In this document: positions 8,099 to 18,175 of the stretch, one piece after another
How the letters are laid out: the number at the start of each line of letters is the position of its first letter
Numbering within the stretch: the stretch's first letter is position 1
Assembly: GCF_000331575.1 (NCBI RefSeq)
Contig: NZ_KB223527.1
Location: 593,842-657,841, forward strand
From: Calidifontibacillus oryziterrae
GTDB lineage: Bacteria > Bacillota > Bacilli > Bacillales > Bacillaceae_J
DNA: 64,000 bases
Direction of reading: 5' to 3'
The notes under the pieces: model-generated
What the model was told of the DNA's origin: nothing
What the model saw: the letters and a program-made list of their open reading frames with translations, nothing else
Databases searched by the model: none
Translations under genes and position numbers: made by a program

Positions 8099-8536
8099 TT
8101 AGTCTTCATCCCATACTTTTACTTCTTTCATTATATCACCTTGACGGATTCTTAACACAGTATCCATACCATCGATAACTTGACCAAAAACTGTATGTAC
8201 GCCATCTAAATGTGGTTGTGCTTCATGAACAAGAAAGAATTGGCTTCCGCCAGTATCTTTCCCTGCATGAGCCATTGATAAAGCTCCAGGCTTGTGCTTA
8301 TGAGGATTGCCTTCTGTTTCACATTTTATCGTATAACCTGGTCCACCCATCCCATTCCCGTATGGACAGCCACCTTGTGCCACAAATCCTTGAATAACTC
8401 TGTGAAATGTTAGACCATTATAAAACCCTTCATTTGCTAATTTTTCAAAATTTGCTACCGTACCTGGAGCCTCATTTGGGAATAATTCTATTACTATCTT
8501 TTCTCCATTTTCAAACTCGATCGATGCTTTTTTCAT
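8099..8536 (-). CDS. ppiB: Peptidyl-prolyl cis-trans isomerase B (cyclophilin)
   Basis: A cytoplasmic cyclophilin that speeds proline isomerisation during folding. The 145-residue protein carries the family core: [13 protein letters not shown] (with the catalytic arginine), [26 protein letters not shown] and [12 protein letters not shown]. Length and sequence match Bacillus PpiB. ATG follows GGAGGTGGCTGACTA. The gene is monocistronic with its own terminator, between the SLH lipoprotein and NlpC/P60 genes on the same strand. In B. subtilis ppiB lies near ribT and lysA, as here. Confidence 0.96.
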   Translation of the reverse strand: MKKASIEFENGEKIVIELFPNEAPGTVANFEKLANEGFYNGLTFHRVIQGFVAQGGCPYGNGMGGPGYTIKCETEGNPHKHKPGALSMAHAGKDTGGSQFFLVHEAQPHLDGVHTVFGQVIDGMDTVLRIRQGDIMKEVKVWDED

Positions 8537-8671
8537 TAGTCAGCCACCTCCTATTTTATTCTTTTTTATTCTACACTATTAAATCGTAAAAAGACAAAAA
8601 ACAACTCCAATGGACCTAAAACAAAAAAAGAAAAAGCAGAACCTACGGCTCTACTTGGCTACTATGTATTT

Positions 8672-9142
8672 TTAGTTATTAATTATTCGCTTTGCTCCAA
8701 CATAGCGTGAACCCCAATAATAAGGATCATTAATACTAGAGGTCATAACGCCTTTGTTTGATGCAGAGTGAATAAACTCATTGTTTCCTTTATAAATTCC
8801 AACATGAGATATTCCTGAACCCGACGTATTAAAAAAAACTAAATCGCCTGCTTTTAAGTCCGCCTTTTTAACACTTTCACCAAGCGTGTATTGCCCTCTG
8901 GAAGTCCGTTGGTCATTTAACGAAACGCCAACTTCGTCAAAAACATATTTTACAAATCCAGAGCAATCAAAACCTTTTGGAGATGAACCAGCATCTTTAT
9001 ATGGAACACCTATGTATTGTGTTGCACTTTCAATAATGCTTCCAGCCATATCTTCACTTTCTTCACTGGATGCCATTGTATTTGTGCTAAACACTGTTAG
9101 TAGTAAAAAGGTGGCAAAGAATAAAGTAAATACTTTTTTCAC
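8672..9142 (-). CDS. Secreted NlpC/P60 cell-wall peptidase
   Basis: A small exported cysteine peptidase predicted to cleave D-glutamyl-diaminopimelate links in peptidoglycan stems. The signal peptide spans about residues 1-24, ending near NTMAS. The catalytic cysteine is in FDCSGFV (about residue 60), the histidine in ISHVGIY and the third polar residue in EFIHSAS. There is no LysM, SH3 or repeat binding domain, so the protein is a bare catalytic unit (156 residues). Start is GTG after GGAGGTGAAAGT. Its exact bond and role (growth, lysis or germination) are not determined by sequence. Confidence 0.9.
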   Translation of the reverse strand: MKKVFTLFFATFLLLTVFSTNTMASSEESEDMAGSIIESATQYIGVPYKDAGSSPKGFDCSGFVKYVFDEVGVSLNDQRTSRGQYTLGESVKKADLKAGDLVFFNTSGSGISHVGIYKGNNEFIHSASNKGVMTSSINDPYYWGSRYVGAKRIINN

Positions 9143-9326
9143 ACTTTCACCTCCTGATGATAGATGATGTTTTCTTTACCATTCTTCTTATTTCTACATT
9201 AAGGCGAAAAATCCTGTCGTTTCATAATAAAAAAATTATAGAATTTTAATTTTTCATAAATTGTCCACATTTTTGGTATGAAATGGATAGAACAAAAGCG
9301 CAAAATTATATGCTTTCTTATCTTTT

Positions 9327-9357
9327 TAAAAAAACTGCCCCCGAAGAGACAGTTTTT
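9327..9357 (-). terminator. UUCG-tetraloop terminator of glnS
   Basis: On the minus strand ACTGTCTC-TTCG-GGGGCAGT with a long T tract. The reverse complement also ends in AGTTTTTT, so it may act in both directions. Confidence 0.9.
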
Positions 9358-9359
9358 TG

Positions 9360-11024
9360 TTAAAGTTTAAATGAACTTTTTAAAGATACGATACGATTAA
9401 AAACAAGCTTATCCGGTGTAGAAACTTTCGGATCTACATTAAAATATCCATGTCTAAAAAATTGAAATTTATCATTTGCACGAGCATTTTTCATATTTGG
9501 TTCAACATATCCATTTATAAGCTCGAGAGAATCAGGATTTACATAATCGAGAAATGTTTTTCCTTCCATTTCCTCTTTTTCTTGTTCATCTAATATCAGC
9601 GGCTCATACAATCTAAACTCTGCAGGTTGAGCATGAGTTGCTTCAACCCAATGTATTGTCCCCTTTACTTTACGCCCTGTAAATCCAGTTCCACTTTTTG
9701 TCTCAGGATCATATGTGCAATGGAGCTCGACAACTCTACCAGATTCATCTTTAATATAATCGTGACATTTAATGAAATAAGCATGTTTTAGACGGACTTC
9801 GTTTCCAGGAAATAATCTGAAATACTTTTTTGGTGGTTCTTCCATAAAATCATCCTGCTCAATGTAAATCTCTCGAGAAAACGGAATTTTCCGGTTACCC
9901 ATATCTGGATTTTCAGGATTGTTTTCTGCATCAAGCCACTCGACCTGACCTTCAGGATAATTCGTAATTACAACTTTTAACGGCCTAATTACCCCCATTG
10001 TTCGTGGAGCTTTGAGCTTTAAATCTTCACGTACAAAATGCTCGAGCATTTGAACATCTACTGTGCTGAAGCTCTTCGCAACACCAATCTCGCGACAAAA
10101 AGCAACGATAGCCTCTGGAGTATAACCTTTTCGTCTAAATCCAGAAATAGTTGGCATTCTTGGATCATCCCAGCCATCCACATATTTTTCATCAACAAGC
10201 TGCTTTAGCTTGCGCTTACTCATTACTGTGTTTGTTAAATTTAGACGTGCAAATTCAATTTGCTTTGGCTGTGACTGCATTTCACATTCTTGAACAATCC
10301 AATCATAAAGCGGTCTATGATCCTCAAATTCTAATGTACAAATCGAATGGGTCACGCCCTCAATCGCATCCTCTAGCGGATGGGCAAAATCATACATTGG
10401 GTAAATGCACCAATTATCCCCAGTATTATGATGTGGAGCATGAAAAATTCTATAGAGAACAGGGTCTCTCATATTAATATTGGGTGATGTCATATCAATT
10501 TTGGCTCGAAGTACCTTCGCACCATTTTCAAATTCTCCAGCTCTCATCCTCTTAAATAAATCGAGATTTTCTTCAATGGAACGATTTCGGAAGGGACTTT
10601 CTTTCCCTGGAGCCTTTAATGTTCCTCTCATTTCCCGTATTTCTTCAGGAGTTGAATCATCTACATATGCTTTTCCTTTTTCAATCAATTTTATTGCTCT
10701 TTCATACATCTCTTCGAAATAATCTGAAGCAAAAAACAGGTTGTCCCAATCATAACCAAGCCACTTTACATCTTCTTTAATAGATTCTACATATTCTGTA
10801 TCTTCCTTTAATGGATTCGTATCATCAAAACGCAAATTTGTCTTTCCGTTAAACTCTTTAGCTAGCTCAAAATTTAATACAATTGATTTCGCATGACCAA
10901 TATGTAAATATCCATTAGGTTCAGGTGGAAATCTCGTTACGATTTCGTCATATTTCCCTTTTTCTAAATCCTCAATCACGATATTTTTTATAAAATTAGA
11001 TGAGGTATGTAAATTTTCTTCCAT
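9360..11024 (-). CDS. glnS: Glutaminyl-tRNA synthetase
   Basis: Attaches glutamine to tRNA-Gln. The class I motifs are [12 protein letters not shown] (HIGH, residues about 36-47) and VMSKRKL (KMSKS-like). [16 protein letters not shown], and the [20 protein letters not shown] stretch are typical of GlnRS rather than the discriminating GluRS of Bacillus. The anticodon-binding beta barrels fill the C-terminal third. I place the start at the ATG at 11024, nine bases after AAAGG; a TTG three codons earlier lies inside that site. B. subtilis lacks this enzyme and makes Gln-tRNA through GatCAB, so the gene was probably gained horizontally by this lineage. It is monocistronic. Confidence 0.95.
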   Translation of the reverse strand: MEENLHTSSNFIKNIVIEDLEKGKYDEIVTRFPPEPNGYLHIGHAKSIVLNFELAKEFNGKTNLRFDDTNPLKEDTEYVESIKEDVKWLGYDWDNLFFASDYFEEMYERAIKLIEKGKAYVDDSTPEEIREMRGTLKAPGKESPFRNRSIEENLDLFKRMRAGEFENGAKVLRAKIDMTSPNINMRDPVLYRIFHAPHHNTGDNWCIYPMYDFAHPLEDAIEGVTHSICTLEFEDHRPLYDWIVQECEMQSQPKQIEFARLNLTNTVMSKRKLKQLVDEKYVDGWDDPRMPTISGFRRKGYTPEAIVAFCREIGVAKSFSTVDVQMLEHFVREDLKLKAPRTMGVIRPLKVVITNYPEGQVEWLDAENNPENPDMGNRKIPFSREIYIEQDDFMEEPPKKYFRLFPGNEVRLKHAYFIKCHDYIKDESGRVVELHCTYDPETKSGTGFTGRKVKGTIHWVEATHAQPAEFRLYEPLILDEQEKEEMEGKTFLDYVNPDSLELINGYVEPNMKNARANDKFQFFRHGYFNVDPKVSTPDKLVFNRIVSLKSSFKL

Positions 11025-11422
11025 TACACTCAACCTTTCATGTTTAATCCAAATAATACTGTTTTTATTTATATCATAAAATTTCTTGCATTACCATGTT
11101 TATACGATTGAATGTAAATAATTTAAAACTGACTGTCTTTTTATAAGTCAACGGACATGAGGTTCGTTATTTAGTGAAAAAAGTCTTGTTTGTGAATTTA
11201 ATGGACATACGTTCCGCTATTCGATATAAAGACAGGCATTTTTTTATTATTTTAAGCGAATAAAGGATCTGGTGTCCGCTAAAATTTGTATTGTGCATAT
11301 TTTACACAAATAGAGGATCTGAAGTCCGGATAGTATTTTTATTTAATCAATATGGAAATATTACCACCAACGTAAATAAAATGCATTAATACATCAGAAC
11401 TTCAACAACGAAAAAAAACAAT
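11025..11422. other. Gene-free spacer with small inverted repeats
   Basis: About 400 bp without a supported gene. It should include the glnS promoter near 11050-11110. The middle holds the four short repeat units listed separately; the rest is AT-rich. Confidence 0.5.
11150..11333. repeat. Four-unit inverted repeat cluster built on GGACAT / TGTCC
   Basis: Two direct units (AACGGACATGAGGTTCGTTA at 11150 and AATGGACATACGTTCCGCTA at about 11200) face two inverted units (AAAGGATCTGGTGTCCGCTA at about 11262 and AGAGGATCTGAAGTCCGGA at about 11312). Paired head to head they could form nested stem-loops. No protein-coding sense. Confidence 0.7.
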
Positions 11423-11481
11423 AAAAAAAGAGGCTCTAATAATAAACTGCACCTACTATTGCAAGTTTATTTAGCAACCTC
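11423..11481 (-). terminator. Long terminator of lysA
   Basis: Twenty-two-base imperfect arms (GAGGTTGCTAAATAAACT.. and ..AGTTTATTATTAGAGCCTC on the minus strand) around a short loop, followed by seven T residues. Confidence 0.9.
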
Positions 11482-11531
11482 ATTTTGACTTAACTCATTT
11501 TGACTTAACTCATTTTGACTTAACTCATTTT
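11480..11531. repeat. 15-bp tandem repeat spanning the lysA stop codon
   Basis: Three exact copies of GACTTAACTCATTTT (plus strand; 11487, 11502 and 11517) and a partial fourth. The first copy in the gene sense encodes the last codons K-M-S and the TAA; each further copy repeats K-M-S-stop in the same frame. Confidence 0.95.
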
Positions 11532-12842
11532 TAACTTCGTTTTATATGGTAAATCTAATCGAATTAAATCATCTAAACTTTCACGCTTAACGACTAATTG
11601 TGCTTCACCATTTTCAACAAAAACAACAGCTGGCCTGGAAATACGATTATAGTTGTTTGCCATAGAGTACCCATATGCTCCTGTACAAAATACCGCTAAT
11701 ATGTCACCTGCATTTGCTTTTGGTATTGGCAAGTCCCAAATTAACATATCACCAGATTCACAACACTTACCGGCAATCGATACTGTCTCTTCAACTTCAT
11801 CATTGACCCGATTAGCGAGAACTGCTTCATATTTTGCCTGATATAAAGCGGGACGTAAGTTATCGGCCATACCACCATCAACAGATAAATACTTCCTAAC
11901 ATTCGGAATCTCTTTGGTTGAACCAACCGAATATAGTGTTGTGCCTGCATCAGCAACTATTGAGCGACCGGGTTCAATCCAAATTTCAGGCATGTCTATT
12001 TTTAAAATATCAACATGTGACTTTACTTTATCGATAATTTCAGCAACATACTTTTCTGGTGGAATTGGATCGTCCTCTTCAGTATAGCGAATTCCGAAAC
12101 CACCACCTAAATTTAAAACCTTTGGAGCAAAATTTAGTTCGTTTGTCCATTTTTCAATGGCATTAAATATTTTATCAACAGTCATTAAAAAACCGGTTGT
12201 TTCAAATATTTGCGAGCCAATATGACTATGAATTCCTATAAGATCCAGATGCGCAGAATTTCTTGTAATCTCAATTGCTTTTTCTACTTGGCCTGTTGAA
12301 AGATCAAATCCAAATTTAGAATCAACTTGGCCGGTCATAATATAATCATGTGTATGTGCTTCTATCCCTGGGGATATACGTAGTAAAACGGATACTCTTT
12401 TATTTGCCTCTGCTGCAAGCTGCTCTAATAGACTAAGCTCGTAAAAATTATCTGCAACAAAACAGCCTATCCCAGCATCAATGCCCATTTTAATTTCATC
12501 AACGCTTTTATTGTTTCCATGGAAATGAATGCGGTCTACTGGAAAGTTCGCAGCTAATGCAGTATATAACTCACCTGCAGAAACAACGTCTAAACTTAAT
12601 CGCTCTTCCGCAACTAAATTAATCATTGCAATCGTTGAAAATGCTTTACTAGCATAGGCTACTTGTGCTTTTACCCCATTTTTTTCAAACGTTTGTTTAA
12701 AAGCTCGTGCTCGATTTCTTATTAGTGCTACATCATAGACAAACAATGGTGTTCCATATTGCTTCGCTAATTGGGTAGTATCAACACCACCAATTTCTAA
12801 GTGCCCTACTTCATTTATAGTGCTTGTTCCATGCAAAAACAT
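11520..12842 (-). CDS. lysA: Diaminopimelate decarboxylase
   Basis: A PLP enzyme that decarboxylates meso-diaminopimelate to L-lysine, the last lysine-pathway step. The PLP lysine lies in YASKAFS (about residue 60), the glycine-rich phosphate loop in VLNLGGGFGIRY, an active-site stretch in EPGRSIVADAG and the second-subunit cysteine in CCESGD. Start is the ATG at 12842 after AAGGGGGAAGTGT, giving 440 residues as in B. subtilis; the frame is open further upstream but lacks a ribosome site. It follows the spoVA operon on the same strand, the B. subtilis order. The stop codon lies inside a 15-bp tandem repeat. Confidence 0.96.
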   Translation of the reverse strand: MFLHGTSTINEVGHLEIGGVDTTQLAKQYGTPLFVYDVALIRNRARAFKQTFEKNGVKAQVAYASKAFSTIAMINLVAEERLSLDVVSAGELYTALAANFPVDRIHFHGNNKSVDEIKMGIDAGIGCFVADNFYELSLLEQLAAEANKRVSVLLRISPGIEAHTHDYIMTGQVDSKFGFDLSTGQVEKAIEITRNSAHLDLIGIHSHIGSQIFETTGFLMTVDKIFNAIEKWTNELNFAPKVLNLGGGFGIRYTEEDDPIPPEKYVAEIIDKVKSHVDILKIDMPEIWIEPGRSIVADAGTTLYSVGSTKEIPNVRKYLSVDGGMADNLRPALYQAKYEAVLANRVNDEVEETVSIAGKCCESGDMLIWDLPIPKANAGDILAVFCTGAYGYSMANNYNRISRPAVVFVENGEAQLVVKRESLDDLIRLDLPYKTKLKMS

Positions 12843-12878
12843 ACACTTCCCCCTTGCTTTATACCTAATCATATAGAT

Positions 12879-12902
12879 AAGGAAAGACAGCTTGGGCGCT
12901 GT
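12879..12902 (-). terminator. Probable terminator after spoVAF
   Basis: AGACAGC and GCTGTCT arms with a six-base loop, then TTTCC on the minus strand. It lies about 110 bp after the spoVAF stop and just before the lysA ribosome site. Confidence 0.55.
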
Positions 12903-13005
12903 CTCTCCTGCGATTTCTTAATTATAATAAATCTAATTTAACATAGAACTCACTATGATGCAATAGATGGTTTCATTACATTTCCCAATGAAAATTTAAA
13001 TTTGA

Positions 13006-14511
13006 TTAACTTAAAACGGGCTTTCTAGTTGGTTGTTTTCTTTCATTTTTGGGCTTTGTAATTTTAGGTCTAGTTTTATTAACAGGAACTGATACTCGGA
13101 GTAAGATCTGTATTAATGCTTTAGGATCAAAAGGAATAAACGGCCATAGGTAAGGTGTTTCAAGTGATTTGACTGAAACCAAAAACAACAAATACAAGGT
13201 TGTGCCAATTACGAATCCAGGGACATCAAAGAAGAAAACAGCTAGTAGAAGAAATATCTTTACAATTTTATTCGCAACACCTAACTCATAGCTTGGAGTT
13301 GCAAACGAACCAATCGCACCTACAGCTATATACAAAATGACCTCCGCAGAAAAAAGTCCGACATCAATGGCAATTTGTCCAATTAACACAGCTGCTATTA
13401 AGCCCATTGCAGTTGAAAGTGGTGTCGGTGTATGAATCGCAGCCATCCTTAATAGATCAATGCCAAAATCAGCTATTAATAATTGAATAATAATTGGAAC
13501 TGTTGCCTCTTCATTTGGACCTATAAATTTCAATGCAGCAGGGAGTAAATCTGGATTTTTGACATATAGGTACCAAAGTGGAATTAAAAAAACAGAAGCA
13601 ATCATACCTATAAAGCGAACCCACCTTAAGAATGCACCAATTGCGGGGGTTTGACGATATTCCTCTGCATGTTGTACATGATGAAAAAAAGTTGTAGGGG
13701 TTATAATCACACTTGGAGATGTGTCAACCATAATGATGACATGTCCTTCGAAAAGATGAGTAGCCGCTACGTCGGGCCGTTCCGTATAACGTACAAGTGG
13801 ATATGGATTCCAGCCTTGTTTAACAAGAAATTCTTCGATAGTCTTATCTGCCATTGGAATACCATCTATTTCAATTTGCATTAATTCTTTTTTTATGATT
13901 TCAACTAGGTTCGGATCAGCAACGTCCTGCAAATATGCAATGCATATATCAGTTTTAGAACGCTCACCAACTTGGACAATTTCGTGCCTTAACCGCTCAT
14001 CACGTATACGTCTTCTAGTTAGAGCAGTATTAACGATAATATTCTCTGTATAACCATCTCTTGCTCCCCTTACTACTTTTTCCGTATCCGGTTCTTGAGG
14101 GTCTCGTCCAGGATAGCTTCTAACATCAACAATAAACCCACAATTTTCACCTTCAACTAGAATAATAATGAGCCCGGAAAGTAATTGATCGACAACTTTA
14201 TCCATATCTCTAGCAGTTTCAACCTGCTGATGTGTAAGGCGATTATCAATTACATCTTTCACATTGACTCTAATACTTCTTTCATTATCATTTATTTCTA
14301 CGAGTTCTCTTAATAGTTCGAGAATAAGAGCTGAATCACATAAACCATTTAAAAAGTATAAATGTATTTCTTTTTTTAATACTTTAATTTTTCGAACCCC
14401 TAAATCAAAGCTTGTTCCAACACCAATTCGTTCTTTTAAGTAACGCTCATTTTCTGTTATTGTTGTAGAAATCAACTGCTTATTCGTATCCAGATTGGCC
14501 ACGGGTGTCAT
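13006..14511 (-). CDS. spoVAF: SpoVAF, GerA-family spore membrane protein
   Basis: SpoVAF resembles the A subunit of germinant receptors and affects spore germination with the SpoVA channel. The first half is soluble; the second holds about five membrane segments between residues about 270 and 460, including the GerA-type [34 protein letters not shown] and [20 protein letters not shown] stretches. The tail is basic and proline-rich. The start at 14511 (MTPVANLD) follows GGAAAGGAGTGGCTTTT; the frame extends to 14568 without support. It overlaps the 3' end of spoVAEa by 32 bases. Confidence 0.93.
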   Translation of the reverse strand: MTPVANLDTNKQLISTTITENERYLKERIGVGTSFDLGVRKIKVLKKEIHLYFLNGLCDSALILELLRELVEINDNERSIRVNVKDVIDNRLTHQQVETARDMDKVVDQLLSGLIIILVEGENCGFIVDVRSYPGRDPQEPDTEKVVRGARDGYTENIIVNTALTRRRIRDERLRHEIVQVGERSKTDICIAYLQDVADPNLVEIIKKELMQIEIDGIPMADKTIEEFLVKQGWNPYPLVRYTERPDVAATHLFEGHVIIMVDTSPSVIITPTTFFHHVQHAEEYRQTPAIGAFLRWVRFIGMIASVFLIPLWYLYVKNPDLLPAALKFIGPNEEATVPIIIQLLIADFGIDLLRMAAIHTPTPLSTAMGLIAAVLIGQIAIDVGLFSAEVILYIAVGAIGSFATPSYELGVANKIVKIFLLLAVFFFDVPGFVIGTTLYLLFLVSVKSLETPYLWPFIPFDPKALIQILLRVSVPVNKTRPKITKPKNERKQPTRKPVLS

Positions 14512-15067
14512 AAAAGCCACTCCTTTCCAAAATAAGTTCAACCGCTCTTGTTGTGATTGGGCAACCATTTTTTACGGAATCATATCTAGCCATTTTCCCA
14601 ATATCACCTATGCCGACTATAATTGGAACATCAATTTGATCAAGTATATACACAGTATCACCGTTTATTCGTCCACGTTCGATATCGGGAACCCCACTTT
14701 TATCTACACCATATTCAGTCAAATTACCATCACGATCAATTGATACATCTACACGACTCCATTCAGTATGTCTTGTTCTAGAAGCAACGGCGATCACACC
14801 TAACACGTTAATATCCGGATGATTCGCGACATAATTTAACGCTCTTTCTCCACTTCCTTCACCTAGTAATCCACTATCATCAAACATTAAAAACACCGGA
14901 TCACTCAAGGCTTTTTTCACTAGACGTACCATTTCTTCCCCAGTTATTGTTGTAGGATTACCTGCTGATTGTGAAATACAACGTCCGCCAATTTTTTTTG
15001 CTATTAACTGGATTGCATGATGAGCGTAATCATCACCATCAGTTACTAATATTACCTTTCGTTTCAT
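14480..15067 (-). CDS. spoVAEA: SpoVAEa, soluble spore DPA-operon protein
   Basis: SpoVAEa is a soluble protein of the spoVA operon associated with dipicolinic-acid movement during spore formation and germination. The 195-residue product has no membrane segments and contains conserved stretches [42 protein letters not shown] and [15 protein letters not shown] after GGGTAGGGTGATCCGATT. It is separated from spoVAEb by twelve bases and its 3' end overlaps the spoVAF start. Its biochemical activity is not known. Confidence 0.93.
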   Translation of the reverse strand: MKRKVILVTDGDDYAHHAIQLIAKKIGGRCISQSAGNPTTITGEEMVRLVKKALSDPVFLMFDDSGLLGEGSGERALNYVANHPDINVLGVIAVASRTRHTEWSRVDVSIDRDGNLTEYGVDKSGVPDIERGRINGDTVYILDQIDVPIIVGIGDIGKMARYDSVKNGCPITTRAVELILERSGFYDTRGQSGYE

Positions 15068-15079
15068 AATCGGATCACC

Positions 15080-15433
15080 CTACCCTTTAGGTTGAAAGAT
15101 AAGTGCTACTAGAAATGAAAACAAAATAACTGAAGAAATAACTGACGAAGTAAGCTGAAAAATGCCCATCCCTATGCCAATAAACCCGTGCTCACCAGCT
15201 TCAACCATCGCACCATGTAATAATGAATGACCAAAACTTGTTAGCGGAATTGTTGCCCCTGCACCAGCAAATTCAATTAATTTATCGTACAAACCAAATC
15301 CATCAAGAATGACACCAATTACTACAAAGGAGCTCATCACATGTGCAGGTGTTAACTTAAATTGATCAAGTAATATTTGACCAACGAAGCATAATAAACC
15401 ACCTACTATAAATGCTGTCACATAATCCGCCAC
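15080..15433 (-). CDS. spoVAEB: SpoVAEb, spore inner-membrane protein
   Basis: A small membrane component of the SpoVA DPA channel complex. The 117 residues contain three to four hydrophobic segments and the [20 protein letters not shown] core, which is paralogous to the FGVYDKLGQFAGAGSIVLIT stretch of SpoVAC encoded nearby. The start is GTG at 15433, overlapping the spoVAD stop as TAGTG. Both SpoVAC and SpoVAEb therefore share the conserved YDKLxxFAGAG motif expected for this family. Confidence 0.94.
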   Translation of the reverse strand: MADYVTAFIVGGLLCFVGQILLDQFKLTPAHVMSSFVVIGVILDGFGLYDKLIEFAGAGATIPLTSFGHSLLHGAMVEAGEHGFIGIGMGIFQLTSSVISSVILFSFLVALIFQPKG

Positions 15434-16443
15434 TAGCTTTCAACCCTTTCAAAAACAACACCATGAGCAATTGTTGGAATCGTCTCGTTCTGCTGAACCA
15501 TTATTGGATTTAATAATGCCCCTGTTGCAATTACTAATACTCGTTTAAGATTGCCAGCGATCAGTTCCTTCATTAAGTATCCGTAAGTTACAACGGCAGA
15601 GCATGCACAACCACTTCCACCAGCAAACACACCTTGATCCTTTCTATATACCATCAAGCCACAGTCATTGTAGTTAGTTTGAATGTTAAACCCTTCTCCT
15701 AGTAACATTTGTCTTAAAATGGGTGCCCCCACACTAGATAAATCCCCTGTAACAATTAGATCATAATCTCTGGGAGTCCTGTTCAAATCATGAAAATGCG
15801 CTACTATCGTATCAGCAGCTGCAGGAGCCATTGCAGAACCCATATCAAGGGGATTTTTAATACCATAATCAACTACCTTTCCTATTGTTGCTGCCGTAAT
15901 TTTCACAGCTCCCTTTTCTTTACTTAGAATGATTGCGCCTGACCCTGTTACGGTACAATTGGCTGTATCAGGCTTTTGCCCAGCAAATTCTGTTGGGTAG
16001 CGAAATTGGCGTTCCGCTGTTGCCTTATGGCTACTTACTGCAGTCAATATTTTATTAGCAAAGCCCCCATCAATTAATGATGAAGCAACCGCTAGTGTTT
16101 CCATTGAAGTTGAACAAGCTGCAAACATACATAAAAAAGGAATTTGATTTTCTCTTGCTACATAATTTGCGGTAACGTTTTGGTTTAATAAGTCACCTGC
16201 TAAAAATAAATCAATATCCTCTGATTTTAGATTTACTTTTCCTAAGCAACATTCAATTGCGGAATTCATTAATTTTCTCTCTGCCATCTCCCAATTTTTT
16301 TCACCACAATGTAAATCATCATATTTTATATCGAATGTATGTCCAAGCGGACCTGCCGCTTCTTTAGGTCCTACTGCAGTTCCTGTTGAATAAATAAAAA
16401 CATCATTTTGAAACAGCCAAGATTGCTTCCCTACAAATCTCAT
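15433..16443 (-). CDS. spoVAD: SpoVAD, DPA-binding thiolase-fold protein
   Basis: SpoVAD binds dipicolinic acid and is essential for its uptake into the forespore. It has a thiolase/ketoacyl-synthase fold: [14 protein letters not shown] (active-site-like Cys in the usual place), [25 protein letters not shown] and GGSGCACSA. Start at the ATG at 16443 (MRFVGKQSW) after AAGGGTGGTCAAG; a GTG three codons earlier overlaps that site. The stop overlaps the spoVAEb start. No transferase activity is established for the family; the fold seems to have been recruited for ligand binding. Confidence 0.95.
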   Translation of the reverse strand: MRFVGKQSWLFQNDVFIYSTGTAVGPKEAAGPLGHTFDIKYDDLHCGEKNWEMAERKLMNSAIECCLGKVNLKSEDIDLFLAGDLLNQNVTANYVARENQIPFLCMFAACSTSMETLAVASSLIDGGFANKILTAVSSHKATAERQFRYPTEFAGQKPDTANCTVTGSGAIILSKEKGAVKITAATIGKVVDYGIKNPLDMGSAMAPAAADTIVAHFHDLNRTPRDYDLIVTGDLSSVGAPILRQMLLGEGFNIQTNYNDCGLMVYRKDQGVFAGGSGCACSAVVTYGYLMKELIAGNLKRVLVIATGALLNPIMVQQNETIPTIAHGVVFERVES

Positions 16444-16479
16444 CTTGACCACCCTTTTTATCAGATCTAATTTGTTTTA

Positions 16480-16938
16480 TTATGATAGTAAATATTTAAT
16501 GGTATAGCGAAGAAAACCAGTTACCGTAGCTGCTACAACTCCATAAACAATAACCGCCCCTGCTATTTTAAACATATTATTTGCGATCCCTAATACGATA
16601 CCTTCACTTTTATGCTCTAGTGCGGCACTTGTCATAGCATTCGCAAAGCCGGTTATGAGAACAATGGACCCTGCACCAGCAAACTGACCAAGCTTATCAT
16701 AAACACCAAATCCTGTTAATAATGCCGTTAGCAAAATTAATGTTGCAAGTGTGGGATTAATAGCTGTTTTTTCTGTAAAATCAAATAGTTCAATATACAT
16801 GTTTTGAAGAGCTTGACCAAATAGACAGATCAAACCACCTATAATAAAAGCTTTCCCACCATTTTTGATTATTGAAGGTTTAGGCTGAAAAGGCTTAATT
16901 TGTGATAAATAATTTTCTTTTGTAATTTTTTCATCCAT
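16480..16938 (-). CDS. spoVAC: SpoVAC, mechanosensitive spore membrane protein
   Basis: SpoVAC is the membrane component with mechanosensitive channel behaviour in the spore inner membrane, used for DPA movement. The 152-residue protein has a soluble N-terminus then four hydrophobic segments, with GGLICLFGQALQNMY and FGVYDKLGQFAGAGSIVLIT as landmarks. The start at 16938 (MDEKITKEN) follows ATTGGAGGAAAGGAT; the frame is open upstream to 16995, overlapping spoVAB, but without a ribosome site. It sits 36 bases before spoVAD in the operon. Confidence 0.94.
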   Translation of the reverse strand: MDEKITKENYLSQIKPFQPKPSIIKNGGKAFIIGGLICLFGQALQNMYIELFDFTEKTAINPTLATLILLTALLTGFGVYDKLGQFAGAGSIVLITGFANAMTSAALEHKSEGIVLGIANNMFKIAGAVIVYGVVAATVTGFLRYTIKYLLS

Positions 16939-16969
16939 ATCCTTTCCTCCAATTTTCCAATGGCAAAAT

Positions 16970-17413
16970 TTACGAATGACGTAAAATATCAACAAAATAA
17001 ACCCAGTGAAACAAAGATCCCAATACTTTTCCTAATACAATTGCCATTAAAAGAAAAATGATTTTTTCTTGTATACCTAATCTTTTCGCTAAGATTGGGA
17101 AAACATTTAATACTTCAGTCAATGCCGCAGCAAGCATCCCTACAAAGATCCCATCAGCAAGCCCGATTGGTATTAAGAATAAAGAGGATATGCTATGAAT
17201 CGTCTCGTTTAAATAAATCCAACAACCTGTTGTTGCTCCAAGTACAACGCTCCATTCGTATGCGCGAATATACTTCATTGTCTTCGTTAATTGAGTCAGT
17301 CTAGGGATAATTCCTAGAACGGTAAGAAATGCGACAAACCCCGAACCAACTGCTACCCCTCCTGCAAAACCAACCAAAATGATAAAAAGAATTTCCACAA
17401 TATCATGGGTCAT
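16970..17413 (-). CDS. spoVAB: SpoVAB, spore membrane protein
   Basis: A 147-residue polytopic membrane protein of the spoVA operon, required with SpoVAA for DPA uptake into the forespore. It shows about four to five hydrophobic segments, the glycine-rich GFAGGVAVGSGFVAFLT near the N-terminus and the IGLADGIFVGMLAAALTE stretch around residue 82. The start overlaps spoVAA by eleven bases. Nothing in the sequence reveals its molecular activity; identification is from family sequence and operon position. Confidence 0.92.
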   Translation of the reverse strand: MTHDIVEILFIILVGFAGGVAVGSGFVAFLTVLGIIPRLTQLTKTMKYIRAYEWSVVLGATTGCWIYLNETIHSISSLFLIPIGLADGIFVGMLAAALTEVLNVFPILAKRLGIQEKIIFLLMAIVLGKVLGSLFHWVYFVDILRHS

Positions 17414-18026
17414 TACTTAGCCTCTTAATGGTTTCTTTATTTTCCTTGATGATCACATACTGATCTAGATCTTGCTGGTATTTAAACATTTCAACTTCAA
17501 GTGGGCTTGGTTCTTCGTTCAAGCGTTTTTTAAAGAGATGATTAAAAAAAATAATCATACCAATACCAAGTCCTAATGAATAAGGAATTTGTAATAGCAG
17601 TGGCTTAAAAATTTCCTCTCCAGTAATAATGTAAGCTAACTTTTGATGAACTTGCTGCATCGAAACGTCCTCATGAAAGTTCATGATCGCCATAGCGGAA
17701 CCAATAAATAATAGAAACCACACAATAGCAAGGAATCCAAACGTATATTTTTTTTTCTTATTTACAACTTCAACAATAGTTTGAGTAGGTCCAACTGTTT
17801 GGATGTCGATTGCCGAGTTAAAGCTTTGAATCTTCTGAATAACCTTCATTACATCAATAACAACAATATTCTCATCACTTTCATCAATAAAATAAAGAGG
17901 CATATTAATTATTTGATCCCCATTTTCGGTTGTACTAACAATTTGGGCAATATCACCAATCGTTATAGTAGAATGTGGCGAAACCAGCACTCGTTGTCTC
18001 ATCCGAATGTAAATAGCTTCCTCCAT
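17403..18026 (-). CDS. spoVAA: SpoVAA, first gene of the spoVA operon
   Basis: SpoVAA is a two-pass membrane protein of the DPA transport machinery. Residues 1-92 are a soluble domain (YIRMRQRVLVSPHSTITIGD at the start), followed by a membrane segment near 95-115, an external loop, a second segment near 145-165 and a charged tail. Length (207) equals the B. subtilis protein. ATG follows GCGAGGTGTAGA. The operon runs spoVAA-AB-AC-AD-AEb-AEa-AF with overlaps or short gaps throughout, and a sigma-G promoter candidate lies 35 bases upstream. Confidence 0.92.
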   Translation of the reverse strand: MEEAIYIRMRQRVLVSPHSTITIGDIAQIVSTTENGDQIINMPLYFIDESDENIVVIDVMKVIQKIQSFNSAIDIQTVGPTQTIVEVVNKKKKYTFGFLAIVWFLLFIGSAMAIMNFHEDVSMQQVHQKLAYIITGEEIFKPLLLQIPYSLGLGIGMIIFFNHLFKKRLNEEPSPLEVEMFKYQQDLDQYVIIKENKETIKRLSNDP

Positions 18027-18060
18027 TCTCTACACCTCGCAATATGTTCCCTTTATAGGT

Positions 18061-18090
18061 TAGTATGCTTGTGGGACACGAGGATCATGC
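18061..18090 (-). promoter_or_regulatory. Sigma-G promoter of the spoVA operon
   Basis: On the minus strand GCATGA, a 17-bp spacer, then CATACTA, matching the forespore sigma-G consensus (GNATA-like -35 and CATNNTA -10). It lies 35 bp before the spoVAA start. Consensus is from known sigma-G promoters; activity is inferred. Confidence 0.75.
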
Positions 18091-18116
18091 GATTCGTAAT
18101 GAAGCCAATAATTGGC

Positions 18117-18166
18117 ACAAAAAAGCCACGTAACCATTCACTATCGTTCATTACGTGGCTTTTTGA
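18117..18166. terminator. Bidirectional-looking terminator between sigF and spoVAA
   Basis: Perfect arms AAAAGCCACGTAA and TTACGTGGCTTTT with flanking T and A tracts on both strands. On the minus strand it would end the spoIIA operon before the spoVA promoter. Confidence 0.85.
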
Positions 18167-18175
18167 TTTTCAATT

